Counted from the stretch's first letter, positions 1 to 9,032 are shown. The stretch: 14,304 nt of DNA from CAZKVJ01 sp964556225 (GCA_964556225.1 CAZKVJ010000037.1:1-14304), one strand, 5' to 3'. Made by a program: numbers and translations. The notes: a model not told the origin generated them from the letters alone.

Positions 1-148
1 GCAACAGCAATGGTGCACCAATGAGCGCTCAGCGCTACTTCCCGGGACCAGAACGAGGGGAGCTCAGCTCTGTTATCCGGCCGTTATCGCGCATCGTCAA
101 ACTGCGGCCAGTCGACCTCACGGTCGCGCGGAAGACGGGGGAAGGGCC

Positions 149-3100
149 ATGTCGCTTCGTCGAATGATGCGGGCAGCAGCAGCCGCGGCGGTGCTCACGG
201 CGGGGATGATCGGAACGACGGGTGGTCCGGGCGCGCCCGTGGACGCTGCGGAAGGTGGGAGTGTCGTGGTCACGGCGTCGGTCGGCCCGGTGCCGACCGT
301 CAATCTCTACGGCACGCTTCTCAACTCGATGAACGACAAGATGTTCGCCACCGCGTTCGGCCCGTCCGATCCGGCGGGGTGCGACAAGCTCGGATCGTCG
401 ACCGTGAATTTCGCCAGCAACGGTCCGGTGACGGGGCCGTATCCCGGCACGATGACCTTCAACGGGAGCTTCACCGTCGGCGCCCAGACCACCCCCGTGG
501 ACCTCGGCTTCCCGGCCGAGGTCGGATCGATCACCTCCATCACCGGATCGTTCACGATCGCGAGCGGCGCCACCACCGTCACCGGGACATTCACCGGCCT
601 GGGGCCGGCCTTGTCGAGCGTCGGTCGTAACGAGGGGGCCTGTTACGGCGCCGGAGGTCCCTCGGGCTTCGGGTACTCCAACATCAACAGCGGAACGCTC
701 CAGTACCTCGACGCGGTGGTGACCTACACGGCCACCGTGACGAACGGGGGCACGACGAGCTACGCGGCCGGCCGAGCACTCTTCCGCCAGCGGCAGACCT
801 GCGTGGACTCCATCTCGCCGGCCTACATGGGCTGCGGGTACACCGGTCCGGTCTTCAACTTCTTCAGCCCGGCTCCTGGATCGGACACGACTCCGCCGGT
901 GGTGTCGCCCGTGGTCGACCCGAACCCGGTGGTCCAGGGGCAGCCGGCGACGATCACCCCCAACGCCTCCGATCCGGAGAGCGGTCTCGCGTACGTCGCG
1001 TGCGAGCCGGTCGCCACCTCGACCATCGGCACATTCCAGGCGTCGTGCTCGGCGACCAACGGTGTCGGGCTGACCACCACCACCCCGGTGAGCTACACGG
1101 TCGAGTCGGCGACGCCGCTGTCGACGGTGTCGATCTCTGACGTCACGGTGGTCGAGGGCCCGCCTCCGGCGGGCTACGGCCAGTTCGTGTTCACGTTCGC
1201 GCCGGCGCTCACCGGCGAGGCGTGCTTCCGATTCCGCAACATCGATGGTTCGGCGAAGTGGGGAGCGGACTACTGGTCGAACAACGCCCGGGTGTGCTTC
1301 GGCGCGGGGACCACGACCGCCTCGACGGGAATCGCCATCTATCAGGACCACCTCACGGAGGGCCCGGAGACCTTCGAGATGGAGCTGTACGACCTCGAGG
1401 GCGTGCAGGCCGGCGACGTCCGCGCCACGTGGACGATCACCGACGACGAGCCGCTCGACAGTGACGGTGATGGTCTCTGGGACGTGATCGAGATCTGGCT
1501 CGGCTGTGATCCGCACGATCGGGACACCGACGACGACGGCATCAGCGACCACATCGAGATCCTCATCGGCACGAACCCGCTGTTGGGCGACTCCGATCCG
1601 AGCGACGGGGACCCGAGCGACGGCGTCCACCTGACCAACATCTACGGACACCTGTGCGGCTGTGGTCCCGAGGACGATCCGGACGGTGACGGTGTCTCCA
1701 CTTGGGTCGAGCTGCGCTGGGGGACCAGCGGGACCAACCGCGACACCGACGGCAGCGGCGGCTACTACAGCGACCTGGAGTACATCTGGCATCTGTGTGG
1801 CTGCAGTCCGCTCGACGACACCGGCGGTGGCATCCCGCCGCTCATCCAGCACTTCTACGGCGGCTCCGGCGGGCTCCTCCAGATCATCCATGCCTGCGGC
1901 TGCCTCCCGTGGGAGGACCCGTCCGGCGGCGGCGGCATCTGGATCGACTTCATCTACCTGGGTGGCTACACGCCGCTCGGCGACTCGGACGGTGACGGGC
2001 TCGACACGCTCATCGAGATCTGGCTGGGCTGCAACCCGAACGACGACGACACCGACGGTGACGGCTTGAACGACCGAGAGGAGCTGATCTACGGCACCGA
2101 CCCGCTCGATCCGGACACCGACGACGACGGCATGGGCGACAAGCAGGAGATCGAGATCGGCTGCGATCCGCTCGACCCGGACACCGACGACGACGGGTTC
2201 CCGGACGGCACCGATCCGCACCCGACCCAGCCCGACGGCACGATCGTGATCGACAAGCAGGTCGCCTCGGGCGACGGCGATCCGACGCTGTTCTCCTTCA
2301 CCGGGGATGTGACGGGAGCGATCGCGGACAACGGCACGCTCACCGCCGTCGTCGTCACGGGGTCCAAGACCGTCACCGAGGTGCAACCGTCCAGCGAGTG
2401 GTCACTCGACTCGATCACATGTGACGACTCGTCGGCCGTCCCGGATCTGGGTTCGGGGACCGTCACGCTGCAGCTGGACACCGCAGAGACGATCCACTGC
2501 ACGTTCACGAACCGCCACGTGACGCCCCCGCCGGTGCTGGGCACGATCATCGTGGAGAAGCAGACGTTGCCTGATGGTGATCCGACGCTGTTCGCGTTCT
2601 CGGGTGCGGTGTCGGGTTCGATCGGCGATGGTGGGACGCTGACGGCGATCGTGCCGGCCGGCGAGCACACCGTGAGCGAGACGATGCCGGCGAGCTACTG
2701 GCTGCCCTCGTCGATCGTGTGCGACGACTCCGACTCCACCGGTCACACCCCGTCGGCGTCGGCGACGTTCCGAGTCGCCGCGGGCGAGACGGTGCGCTGC
2801 GTGTTCACCAACCGGGGGTACGGCCGGGTGCGGGTGTCCAAGGTCAGCCAGCCGGCCGGCGCCACGGGCTTCGAGTTCGTGGAGACGGTCGGGACGAACC
2901 CGCCGAACGCGCCGTACTCGATCGACGACGGTCAGACCCTCGGCGGCTACGGCCCCGCGGGCCTGCAGCGGGTGTTCACCGAGCAGCCCAAGGCTGGCTG
3001 GCAGCTGGCCGGCGTGGACTGCGGCGGTCATCCGAACGCGGTGATCGACGGGGCGACGGTCACGTTCACCCCGGCGGTCGGCGACGACATCCTGTGCACG

Positions 3101-6100
3101 TTCACCAACGTCGAGGTACCCCAGAACGGCACCATCATCGTGGTGAAGGAGACGAACCCGGATGGAGACCCGACGCTGTTCGAGTTCTCCGGTGCGCTGT
3201 CGGGATCGATCGGTGACGGGCAGAGCCTGACGGCGCAGGTGCCGCCGGGTGAGCACACCGTCACCGAGACGCTGCCGGCGTGGTTCTGGAAGACGTATTC
3301 GGTGGTGTGCGACGACGCCGACTCCACCGGGAGCGCCACGTCGTCGTCGGCCACGTTCCGGGTCGACCCGGGTGAGACCGTCATCTGCACGTTCACGAAC
3401 TGGGGCTCGGCGTTCTACGAGTACCGCAAGGTGACGATCCCGGCCGGTGGGCAGGACTTCCCGTTCGTGCGGAGCGGCTCGTCGGTGGTGATCACGCTCG
3501 ACGATCAGCAGGGGGCGGTCACGTCGTCCCTCGCGGGGACCCGCACGGTCACCGAGCAGGTCCCCGATGGCTGGCGTCTCGTGGACATCTCCTGCGACGA
3601 CCCCGCCGCGACGGGCGACGTCGGCATGGCGACGGCGACCTACTCGCTGGTCCCCGGCCAGCGCGTCGTGTGCACGTTCACGAACGAGCAGCTGGGAACG
3701 ATCCGGGTCGCGAAGCAGACGAACCCGGACGGCCACCCGCAGGAGTTCCCGTTCTCCGGCTCGATCGACGCCGACCTCGCCGACGGTGAGGTGGCCGAGC
3801 TGCAGGTCCCGGCCGGCACCTACGCCGTGACCGAGGGAGTGGTCGACGGCTGGCGTCTCGACTCGGTGGTGTGTGACGACACCGACTCGTCGGCAAGCGG
3901 CCGGACCGCCACCTTCCTGGTGGCCCCCGGCGAGGTGGTGACCTGCACGTTCACCAACACCGCGCTCCCGGAGCTCGACATCGTCAAGGCCCAGCGGATC
4001 GAGGGCGTCACGCCAGCGGGCCAGTACGTGACGTCGCCGCTCACAATCGATCCCGACGACACGATCACGTACCGGCTGACGGTGACCAACAGCGGTCCGG
4101 GCGCCGCGGCGAACGTGGTCGTCACGGACCCGATCGACTCGCGGCTGCAGGTGCTGAGCACCTCTGCGGCATGCGGGGCGGCGCCCTTCGCCGCCACGCT
4201 CACCTGCAACCTGGGAACCCTGGCTGCGGGCGAGCAGGCCGAGGTCCTGGTCTCGGCACGGTTGGTCGTGCCGGGCTGCACGACCATGGGGACCCGGCAC
4301 GACGACACGCTCGTCGGTACGGCAGGCCCTGACGTCATCTGCGGTGCTGGTGGGGCCGACACCATCAGCGGTCTCGACGGTGACGACGTCCTGTGGGGCG
4401 ACATCCCACCGGGCGTCCCGAGGACGGCGGTCATCGAGAACACGGCGACGGTCGCCACTGACTCCGATGAGTGGGACCCGAGCGACGACACCAGCAACAC
4501 CGTGATCGCCAACCTCGACCTCGGGACCGACCTCGGCGACGACATCTTCGCCGGGCCCGGCAACGACACCGCCCACGGACAGGCGGGTGACGACGAGCTC
4601 TACGGCGACACCGGCAACGACGAGCTCCACGGCAACGAGGCGGGCGACGTGGTGTCCGGGCAGGCCGGAGCCGACACCCTGTTCGGTGAGGACGGCAACG
4701 ACACGATGTACGGCGGCACGGAGAACGACACGATGTCGGGTCAAGCCGGCGACGACGTGATGTGGGGCCAGGACGGCAACGACCTCCTCTACGGCGGCAC
4801 GGAGAAGGATCGCATCGACGGCAGCAACGGCGTCGACGACCTCTACGGCCAGGACGGCGACGACCTCGCCGATGGCGGCCCTGGCAACGACCTGGTCGAG
4901 GGGGGCAATGGCAACGATGTCCTGTACGGCGGGCTCGACCGGGACCTGATGCGCGGTGCGTCCGGAAACGACCACCTCTACGGCGACGTGACCACCGGCG
5001 CTGGCGTGGCGGGCGGCCACCCCGACCGCCTCGAGGGTGGGCCCGACAACGACGTGATGTACGGCCAAGACGGTGACGAGCGGGCCGCCCAGACGGTGCG
5101 CCTCGGCGAGCTGGCCGGGCTGTTCGGCGGCGACGGCGCCGACACCATCGACGGCGGCCTCGGTGCCGACGAGCTGTACGGCCAGGCCGGGGTCGACGAC
5201 CTGTTCGGCAACGAAGGCAACGACACCGCCGACGGTGGCCCCGACAACGACCTCGTCGAGGGCGGCAACGGCAACGACACCCTCAACGGCGGGCTCGACC
5301 GCGACCTGATCCGTGGTCAGGCCGGTGCCGACAAGCTGTACGGCGACGTCGGTACCGGTGCCAGCACGGCGGGCGGCCACCCCGACCGCCTCGAGGGTGG
5401 CGATGGCAACGACGTGCTGTACGGCCAAGACGGTGACGACGGCGCCCCGCAGACCGTGAGGCTCGCCGCAGTGGCTGGGCTCTTCGGTGGTGACGGCAAC
5501 GACACCATCGACGGCGGCCTCGGCGCCGACGAGCTCCACGGTCAGGCCGACAACGACACGCTCACGGGCAACGCCGGCAACGATGAGCTCTCTGGCGAGG
5601 CTGGTGTTGACGACCTCTACGGTCAGGCTGGGAACGACTACCTCAATGGTGGCAGCGGCGGCGACGACCTGTGGGGTGGCGACGGCTCAGATGCGCTCCT
5701 CGGTGGGGAAGGCTCCGATCGACTCGCCGGTGACAACGGCATCAACGCCGCCACGACGGCAGGAAGCGCCGATCATCTCAACGGTGGTGACGGCGAGGAC
5801 CTGCTGTTCGGCCAGGGTGGCAACGACGGCTGGTGCAGCTCCCTCGCCCTCAACGGCTGCGATCCGCCGGCGTTCTCGGTCGGTCCAGCTGGCGAGGACT
5901 TCAAGCCGCAGCTCCAGGGTGGCCAGGGGTCCGACCGGCTGCACGGTGGGCCCGGCAACGATCGCCTCGACGGTGGCCCGACCACCCGGAACATCCTGGT
6001 CGGCGCCGAAGGCGTGGACTACTGCTCGCTCGGCCCGCTCGAGGGGTCAAGGTATGAGGGAACCGATCGGGGCGACTACCGGGACAACCGGCGCTTCAGC

Positions 6101-6211
6101 GATGGGCTGTCCTGCCAGGTCCCGGCAAACCCGCTCGGGAGGTTCCTGGACGGCACGACGCTGACGAGCGCCCAGCTCAACGCCTTGTTCGACTGGAACG
6201 CCTTCCGGTAG
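149..6211 (+). CDS. Giant secreted multidomain protein with TSP3, prealbumin-like, DUF11 and RTX calcium-binding repeats
   Basis: A 2020-residue protein, probably extracellular or surface-attached; its ligand is unknown. Seen in order: Sec signal peptide (residues 1-34, twin Arg then an Ala-rich core, cleavage likely near VDAA/E); an unrecognised beta-rich, Cys-containing region (35-243); an Ig/HYR-like module starting DTTPPVV (about 244-324); a Calx-beta-like module ending in TITDDE (about 325-434); thrombospondin type 3 repeats with DxDGDG loops (about 436-696); six prealbumin-like repeats (697-1270), each ending in CTFTN or CVFTN; DUF11 (about 1273-1452), interrupted by RTX sequence; an RTX nonapeptide array (about 1455-1960); and a Cys-containing C-terminal cap. 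The GGGGGAAGGG tract just before the ATG supports the start. There is no LPxTG motif or C-terminal membrane helix, so it is either released or held non-covalently. Calcium binding is inferred from the TSP3 and RTX families. No enzymatic domain is visible. Confidence 0.93.
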   Translation: MSLRRMMRAAAAAAVLTAGMIGTTGGPGAPVDAAEGGSVVVTASVGPVPTVNLYGTLLNSMNDKMFATAFGPSDPAGCDKLGSSTVNFASNGPVTGPYPGTMTFNGSFTVGAQTTPVDLGFPAEVGSITSITGSFTIASGATTVTGTFTGLGPALSSVGRNEGACYGAGGPSGFGYSNINSGTLQYLDAVVTYTATVTNGGTTSYAAGRALFRQRQTCVDSISPAYMGCGYTGPVFNFFSPAPGSDTTPPVVSPVVDPNPVVQGQPATITPNASDPESGLAYVACEPVATSTIGTFQASCSATNGVGLTTTTPVSYTVESATPLSTVSISDVTVVEGPPPAGYGQFVFTFAPALTGEACFRFRNIDGSAKWGADYWSNNARVCFGAGTTTASTGIAIYQDHLTEGPETFEMELYDLEGVQAGDVRATWTITDDEPLDSDGDGLWDVIEIWLGCDPHDRDTDDDGISDHIEILIGTNPLLGDSDPSDGDPSDGVHLTNIYGHLCGCGPEDDPDGDGVSTWVELRWGTSGTNRDTDGSGGYYSDLEYIWHLCGCSPLDDTGGGIPPLIQHFYGGSGGLLQIIHACGCLPWEDPSGGGGIWIDFIYLGGYTPLGDSDGDGLDTLIEIWLGCNPNDDDTDGDGLNDREELIYGTDPLDPDTDDDGMGDKQEIEIGCDPLDPDTDDDGFPDGTDPHPTQPDGTIVIDKQVASGDGDPTLFSFTGDVTGAIADNGTLTAVVVTGSKTVTEVQPSSEWSLDSITCDDSSAVPDLGSGTVTLQLDTAETIHCTFTNRHVTPPPVLGTIIVEKQTLPDGDPTLFAFSGAVSGSIGDGGTLTAIVPAGEHTVSETMPASYWLPSSIVCDDSDSTGHTPSASATFRVAAGETVRCVFTNRGYGRVRVSKVSQPAGATGFEFVETVGTNPPNAPYSIDDGQTLGGYGPAGLQRVFTEQPKAGWQLAGVDCGGHPNAVIDGATVTFTPAVGDDILCTFTNVEVPQNGTIIVVKETNPDGDPTLFEFSGALSGSIGDGQSLTAQVPPGEHTVTETLPAWFWKTYSVVCDDADSTGSATSSSATFRVDPGETVICTFTNWGSAFYEYRKVTIPAGGQDFPFVRSGSSVVITLDDQQGAVTSSLAGTRTVTEQVPDGWRLVDISCDDPAATGDVGMATATYSLVPGQRVVCTFTNEQLGTIRVAKQTNPDGHPQEFPFSGSIDADLADGEVAELQVPAGTYAVTEGVVDGWRLDSVVCDDTDSSASGRTATFLVAPGEVVTCTFTNTALPELDIVKAQRIEGVTPAGQYVTSPLTIDPDDTITYRLTVTNSGPGAAANVVVTDPIDSRLQVLSTSAACGAAPFAATLTCNLGTLAAGEQAEVLVSARLVVPGCTTMGTRHDDTLVGTAGPDVICGAGGADTISGLDGDDVLWGDIPPGVPRTAVIENTATVATDSDEWDPSDDTSNTVIANLDLGTDLGDDIFAGPGNDTAHGQAGDDELYGDTGNDELHGNEAGDVVSGQAGADTLFGEDGNDTMYGGTENDTMSGQAGDDVMWGQDGNDLLYGGTEKDRIDGSNGVDDLYGQDGDDLADGGPGNDLVEGGNGNDVLYGGLDRDLMRGASGNDHLYGDVTTGAGVAGGHPDRLEGGPDNDVMYGQDGDERAAQTVRLGELAGLFGGDGADTIDGGLGADELYGQAGVDDLFGNEGNDTADGGPDNDLVEGGNGNDTLNGGLDRDLIRGQAGADKLYGDVGTGASTAGGHPDRLEGGDGNDVLYGQDGDDGAPQTVRLAAVAGLFGGDGNDTIDGGLGADELHGQADNDTLTGNAGNDELSGEAGVDDLYGQAGNDYLNGGSGGDDLWGGDGSDALLGGEGSDRLAGDNGINAATTAGSADHLNGGDGEDLLFGQGGNDGWCSSLALNGCDPPAFSVGPAGEDFKPQLQGGQGSDRLHGGPGNDRLDGGPTTRNILVGAEGVDYCSLGPLEGSRYEGTDRGDYRDNRRFSDGLSCQVPANPLGRFLDGTTLTSAQLNALFDWNAFR
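2237..3958 (+). repeat. Six prealbumin-like (SpaA-type) protein repeats
   Basis: Residues 697 to about 1270 of the giant secreted protein consist of six units of roughly 90-100 residues. Units 1, 2, 4 and 6 open with G-T-I-x-V and K-Q/E-T-like strands followed by DGDPTLF or a variant; units 3 and 5 are more divergent. Every unit has a pair of cysteines, one in a V/I-x-C-D/G segment and one in the closing CTFTN/CVFTN motif, which would suit one disulfide per repeat. Similar repeats in actinobacterial surface proteins are annotated as prealbumin-like fold domains and usually act as stalk modules. Intramolecular isopeptide bonds occur in related SpaA domains but cannot be assigned here. Confidence 0.75.
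4271..4408 (+). other. 46-codon RTX segment inserted in frame within the DUF11 domain
   Basis: Residues 1375-1420 carry a typical actinobacterial RTX opening (Cys, GTRHDDTLVGTAG, DVICGAGG, DGDD). They lie between DUF11 strands ending in SARLVV and the DUF11 tail PRTAVIENTATVATD. CCGGGC occurs at 4271-4276 and again at 4409-4414, exactly 138 bp apart. Removing one unit rejoins the reading frame as LVVPGVPRTAVIENTATV, a standard DUF11 ending. This suggests insertion or rearrangement through microhomology. The alternative is that the DUF11 tail was inserted into the RTX array. Confidence 0.7.
4832..5551 (+). repeat. 360-bp in-frame tandem duplication in the RTX array
   Basis: Two adjacent 360-bp units (4832-5191 and 5192-5551) encode 120 residues each, without indels between them by my alignment. 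Landmarks recur exactly 360 bp apart: GTCGACGAC at 4832 and 5192, GGGCTCGACC at 4931 and 5291, and a 30-base identical stretch at 5011-5040 and 5371-5400. Each unit combines several RTX nonapeptides with two non-RTX linkers, one containing AGGHPDRLEGG and one containing QTVRL. A weaker third relative of the first linker and its neighbouring repeats (TTAGSADHLNGGDGEDLL) lies at about 5690-5835. Confidence 0.88.
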
Positions 6212-6219
6212 ACCGGACG

Positions 6220-6283
6220 CTCGGCGCTTTCGAGTGCCAATCCCCGCGCTGACAGCGGGGATGCGCACTGAAAAGGGGCCGAG
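6220..6283. repeat. Palindromic intergenic repeat, copy 1
   Basis: This is a divergent copy of the 54-bp family and has the longest palindrome. Outer arms CTCGGC (6220-6225) and GCCGAG (6278-6283) enclose AGTGC/GCACT and the inner stem ATCCCCGC/GCGGGGAT around a 7-nt loop. It fills most of the 75-bp space between two converging genes, so it could act as a bidirectional transcription terminator here. It lacks the T-run of a classical intrinsic terminator. Confidence 0.8.
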
Positions 6284-6286
6284 ACC

Positions 6287-7753
6287 TCAGGAGGGGGTGC
6301 AGTCGAGGCGGGTGCGCAGCTCGATGAACAGCTCGCCGTAGCGGTCGGTGGACTCGACGGTCAGCCGGTCCAGCTCCGCAGCCAGCGCATCGACGGGATC
6401 GGGGAACGGCCGGAAGCCGTGGTACTGCGGGTAGCCCACCACCCAGACCCGGCAGGCACCGTCGAGGCGGGCGGCGACGTCGACTGACGTGAAGGTGGAC
6501 TCGTAGGGGTGCGGCGAGTCGGTGTCCGGCTGGGCGATCTGGTCGACCCAGGATCCGTCCGCGTAGTGCGCCACGCCGACCCGGGCCCAGGTCGGCCAGA
6601 ACAGCACCACGTCGCCGGGTTGCACGTCGCGCGCCAGCGCGGCCGCGGCGGCGCGCAGGTCCTCGCCCTTGTCCGGATCCGTGAGGACCGGTCCCGGCCC
6701 CCACCACACCAGCACCACGACCATGCCGACCAGGCAGGCTCCGAACGCCACCGGTGACCGGAGCCGTCGCAGCACCAGGGCATACCCGGCGCCGGCGGTG
6801 ATCGCCATGAACGGCAGCGACGTGGAGAGGTACCTGGCCGACAGCGTCGGCTGCACCAGCGAGATCGCGACGAGCGCCACGGGAGGGAGCACGGCCACGC
6901 TGAGCACGAGCCGCGCACCGGACCGATCACGCAGCCGGTCGTCACGGGCCAGCAGCGCCACCGCCAGCATCACCATCCCGGCCGCCATCACCAGCCCGAT
7001 CGACGTGCCCCCGACGAGGTGGCGCATCGTCCAGCGCACTTGCTCTAGATCGGTCGGCGCCCATCCGCTGTGTTGCGGCCCCAGACGCCGAGCCGGCGCC
7101 ACCAACCACGGAGCCAGCACCACCGCCGCCACGCCGACCGCCACCACCAGCAGGCGCCGGGTCCGACGCGCCACGAACACCTCCGGCACGCCCACCAGCT
7201 GGGCCACGGTCACGAGTACGCCGGGGAAGCTCAGTGCCACCAGCACGCCGGTGGCGACGCCGTACACCACGGCGTTCGCGGTGGTCGGGTCGCGGCGCAG
7301 TCGGACGAACGCGAGCGTGCTCGCCACCGCGGTCGCCACCGCCCACGAGTAGACGCGCAGCTCCGTGAGGTGGCGCAGGAAGAACGGGTTGAGCACCAGC
7401 AGCGTGCCGGCGATGACGGCGGTGCGCCGGTCGAACAGGCGCTGGGCCAGCACGGTGGTGGCGGCCATGGCCACGGCGCCGCCGACGATGGGCAGCCCCC
7501 GTAGCCAGGCGTCCCCGTCGTCGAGGCACGCCCAGAACCACAGCGCCACGTACCACGGTCCCATGCCGCCCTCCAGCCCGAGCGCCCGCGCCAGGTCGCC
7601 GAGTGGCTGGTCCACCATCGCCGCGCTGAGCGCCTCGTCACGCCACAGCGGCGTGTCCGACAACCGGGCCAGGCCGAGCGCCACCGCCACCGACCCGAAC
7701 ACGGCGGCGACGCCGATCGTCCAGCCGGATCGGCGCCGCGGGTTGTCGGCCAT
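6287..7753 (-). CDS. GT-C fold integral membrane glycosyltransferase (GT39/PMT_2-like)
   Basis: A 488-residue polytopic membrane protein. It probably transfers a sugar from a polyprenyl-phosphate donor to a lipid, glycan or protein acceptor outside the membrane; the substrate cannot be told from sequence. Features that fit the family: one N-terminal transmembrane helix (about 13-31), then the first extracytoplasmic loop with the acidic WRDE motif (residues 37-40), where the family's catalytic Asp/Glu lies; GPWYVALW at 65-72; the FFLRHLTELRVYSW segment at 124-137; further hydrophobic helices up to about 350; ARYLS at 306-310; and a soluble C-terminal domain (about 355-488). I chose ATG 7753 over an in-frame start at 7840, because the longer version overlaps the upstream ATPase gene by 77 bp and has an Arg/Pro-rich leader. 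The 10-bp gap to that gene implies co-transcription. Confidence 0.85.
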   Translation of the reverse strand: MADNPRRRSGWTIGVAAVFGSVAVALGLARLSDTPLWRDEALSAAMVDQPLGDLARALGLEGGMGPWYVALWFWACLDDGDAWLRGLPIVGGAVAMAATTVLAQRLFDRRTAVIAGTLLVLNPFFLRHLTELRVYSWAVATAVASTLAFVRLRRDPTTANAVVYGVATGVLVALSFPGVLVTVAQLVGVPEVFVARRTRRLLVVAVGVAAVVLAPWLVAPARRLGPQHSGWAPTDLEQVRWTMRHLVGGTSIGLVMAAGMVMLAVALLARDDRLRDRSGARLVLSVAVLPPVALVAISLVQPTLSARYLSTSLPFMAITAGAGYALVLRRLRSPVAFGACLVGMVVVLVWWGPGPVLTDPDKGEDLRAAAAALARDVQPGDVVLFWPTWARVGVAHYADGSWVDQIAQPDTDSPHPYESTFTSVDVAARLDGACRVWVVGYPQYHGFRPFPDPVDALAAELDRLTVESTDRYGELFIELRTRLDCTPS

Positions 7754-7763
7754 CACCCCGGAC

Positions 7764-8966
7764 CTACCAGTCGGAGCGACTGGCGAGGCTCGCCGCGGCC
7801 ACGGCCTCGATGCCACCGGCGAGCGGGAAGCTGTGCTCACCTGCGTGCACCACGTAGGCGCGGTCGAGGCGCAGGGTCGCGATGGCCGAGCGCAGCGACC
7901 TCGTGATGGTCGGGGTGGCGGTCCGCTTGATCTCGAATCCGATGCGCTCCGTCCCCTTCACCACGAGCAGGTCGAGCTCGGCGCCACCGTGCGTCGCCCA
8001 GAAGTACCGCTGGTCAGCGCGGCTCCCCGTGAGCGCCTCGAGCTGCGCCAGGACGAAGCCCTCCCACGAGGCACCGAGGATCGGATGGTGCTCCACGGCC
8101 ACCCGGTTCTCGAGGTCGAGCAGCGCGTGCAGGAGCCCGCTGTCGGAGATGTAGACCTTCGGCGCACGAACCTGGCGCTTGCCCACGTTCTCGTGCCACG
8201 GCCGCAGCTGGGTGACGACCAGTGTCGAGGTGAGCAGGTCGAGGTATCGCCGCACCGTCGTGTCGGCGACACCGAACGACGATGCGAAGCGGGCGCCGTT
8301 CCACACCTGCCCGTGGACGTGGGCGAGCATGCGCCAGAACCGATCCGTCGTGGCGCTGGGCACCTGGCTCCCCAGCAGCGCAAGGTCTCGCTCGACGAAG
8401 GTGCGGATGAAGTCCATGCGCCAGCGATGGCTGGCCGCCGAGTTTGCCGCGGTGAACGAGCGCGGGAACCCGCCTCGGATCCACAGGTCGTCCATGCTGC
8501 TGGCCCCGACTTCGTCGAGCGCGAGCGGCGTGAGGTCGTGATGGGCGATGCGCCCCGCCAACGACTCGGACGTCTGGCGCAGGAGCTCGGGCGCCGCACT
8601 TCCGAGGACGAGGTAGCGGCGGGTCGGGTACCGGTCGATCAGCACCCGCAGCACCGGGAACAGCTCGGGCCGCCGCTGGATCTCGTCGAGGACCACCAAG
8701 CCGTCGAGCGGTTCGAGCGCGAGCTCCGGCTCGGCCAGGCGGGCGAGGTCGCTCGGTCGTTCGAGATCGAAGTGGTGCACCCGTCCGCTCCAGCCGTCGG
8801 CGATCTGGCCCGCCAGCGTGGTCTTGCCGACCTGTCGGGCGCCGAGGATCGCCACGCATGGGACGCTCGCCAGGAGCGTCTCGCACTGCCGGCGGTGCCG
8901 CACCCGTGAGAACACCGCGTGATTGTACCTTGAAATCTCAGCTGTCGCCGCCGGATCTTCCTGCAT
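7764..8966 (-). CDS. AAA_14 / DUF4143 family ATP-binding protein
   Basis: A 400-residue P-loop ATPase of the AAA_14-DUF4143 type, a widespread accessory-gene family with poorly known function. Visible motifs: Walker A GARQVGKTT (42-50), Walker B LVVLDEIQ (90-97), a sensor-like LVLGSA (119-124), and the DUF4143 hallmarks FVERDLALLG (190-199) and YISDSGLLHAL (272-282). A C-terminal nuclease-like signature follows, with GAELDLLV (328-335) and FEIKR (344-348), which resembles a PD-(D/E)XK core. ATG 8966 is preferred because GAAGAGG sits 6 nt upstream. The longer alternative from 9062 would translate through an intergenic palindromic repeat and collide with the divergent antitoxin promoter. It is the first gene of a likely two-gene operon with the glycosyltransferase. 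Confidence 0.9.
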   Translation of the reverse strand: MQEDPAATAEISRYNHAVFSRVRHRRQCETLLASVPCVAILGARQVGKTTLAGQIADGWSGRVHHFDLERPSDLARLAEPELALEPLDGLVVLDEIQRRPELFPVLRVLIDRYPTRRYLVLGSAAPELLRQTSESLAGRIAHHDLTPLALDEVGASSMDDLWIRGGFPRSFTAANSAASHRWRMDFIRTFVERDLALLGSQVPSATTDRFWRMLAHVHGQVWNGARFASSFGVADTTVRRYLDLLTSTLVVTQLRPWHENVGKRQVRAPKVYISDSGLLHALLDLENRVAVEHHPILGASWEGFVLAQLEALTGSRADQRYFWATHGGAELDLLVVKGTERIGFEIKRTATPTITRSLRSAIATLRLDRAYVVHAGEHSFPLAGGIEAVAAASLASRSDW

Positions 8967-8971
8967 GGAGC

Positions 8972-9025
8972 ACCTCTTCAGTGCGAATCCCCGCAGTGAG
9001 AGCGGGGGATGCTCCTCGAAAGCCC
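8972..9025. repeat. Palindromic intergenic repeat, copy 2
   Basis: A 54-bp family member with the conserved left half TCAGTGCGAATCCCCGC and the loop core GTGAGAGCGG. One G is shifted in the right inner stem, and the right outer arm is degraded. It lies between divergent genes, immediately upstream of the ATPase start, and its left edge overlaps that gene's Shine-Dalgarno sequence. A terminator role is therefore unlikely at this site. Confidence 0.82.
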
Positions 9026-9032
9026 CGGCCGA

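Noticed and set aside
35..5539. Very long minus-strand open frames (783 and 1045 codons) opposite the giant protein
   Set aside because: They are antisense shadows of a GC-rich repetitive gene. Their products are low-complexity Val/Ala/Arg/Asp strings without domains, while the plus strand has a signal peptide, a ribosome-binding site and a continuous domain series.
7754..7840. Extended start for the glycosyltransferase at 7840
   Set aside because: It overlaps the end of the ATPase gene, adds an Arg/Pro-rich leader unlike the family, and is unnecessary given the ATG at 7753.
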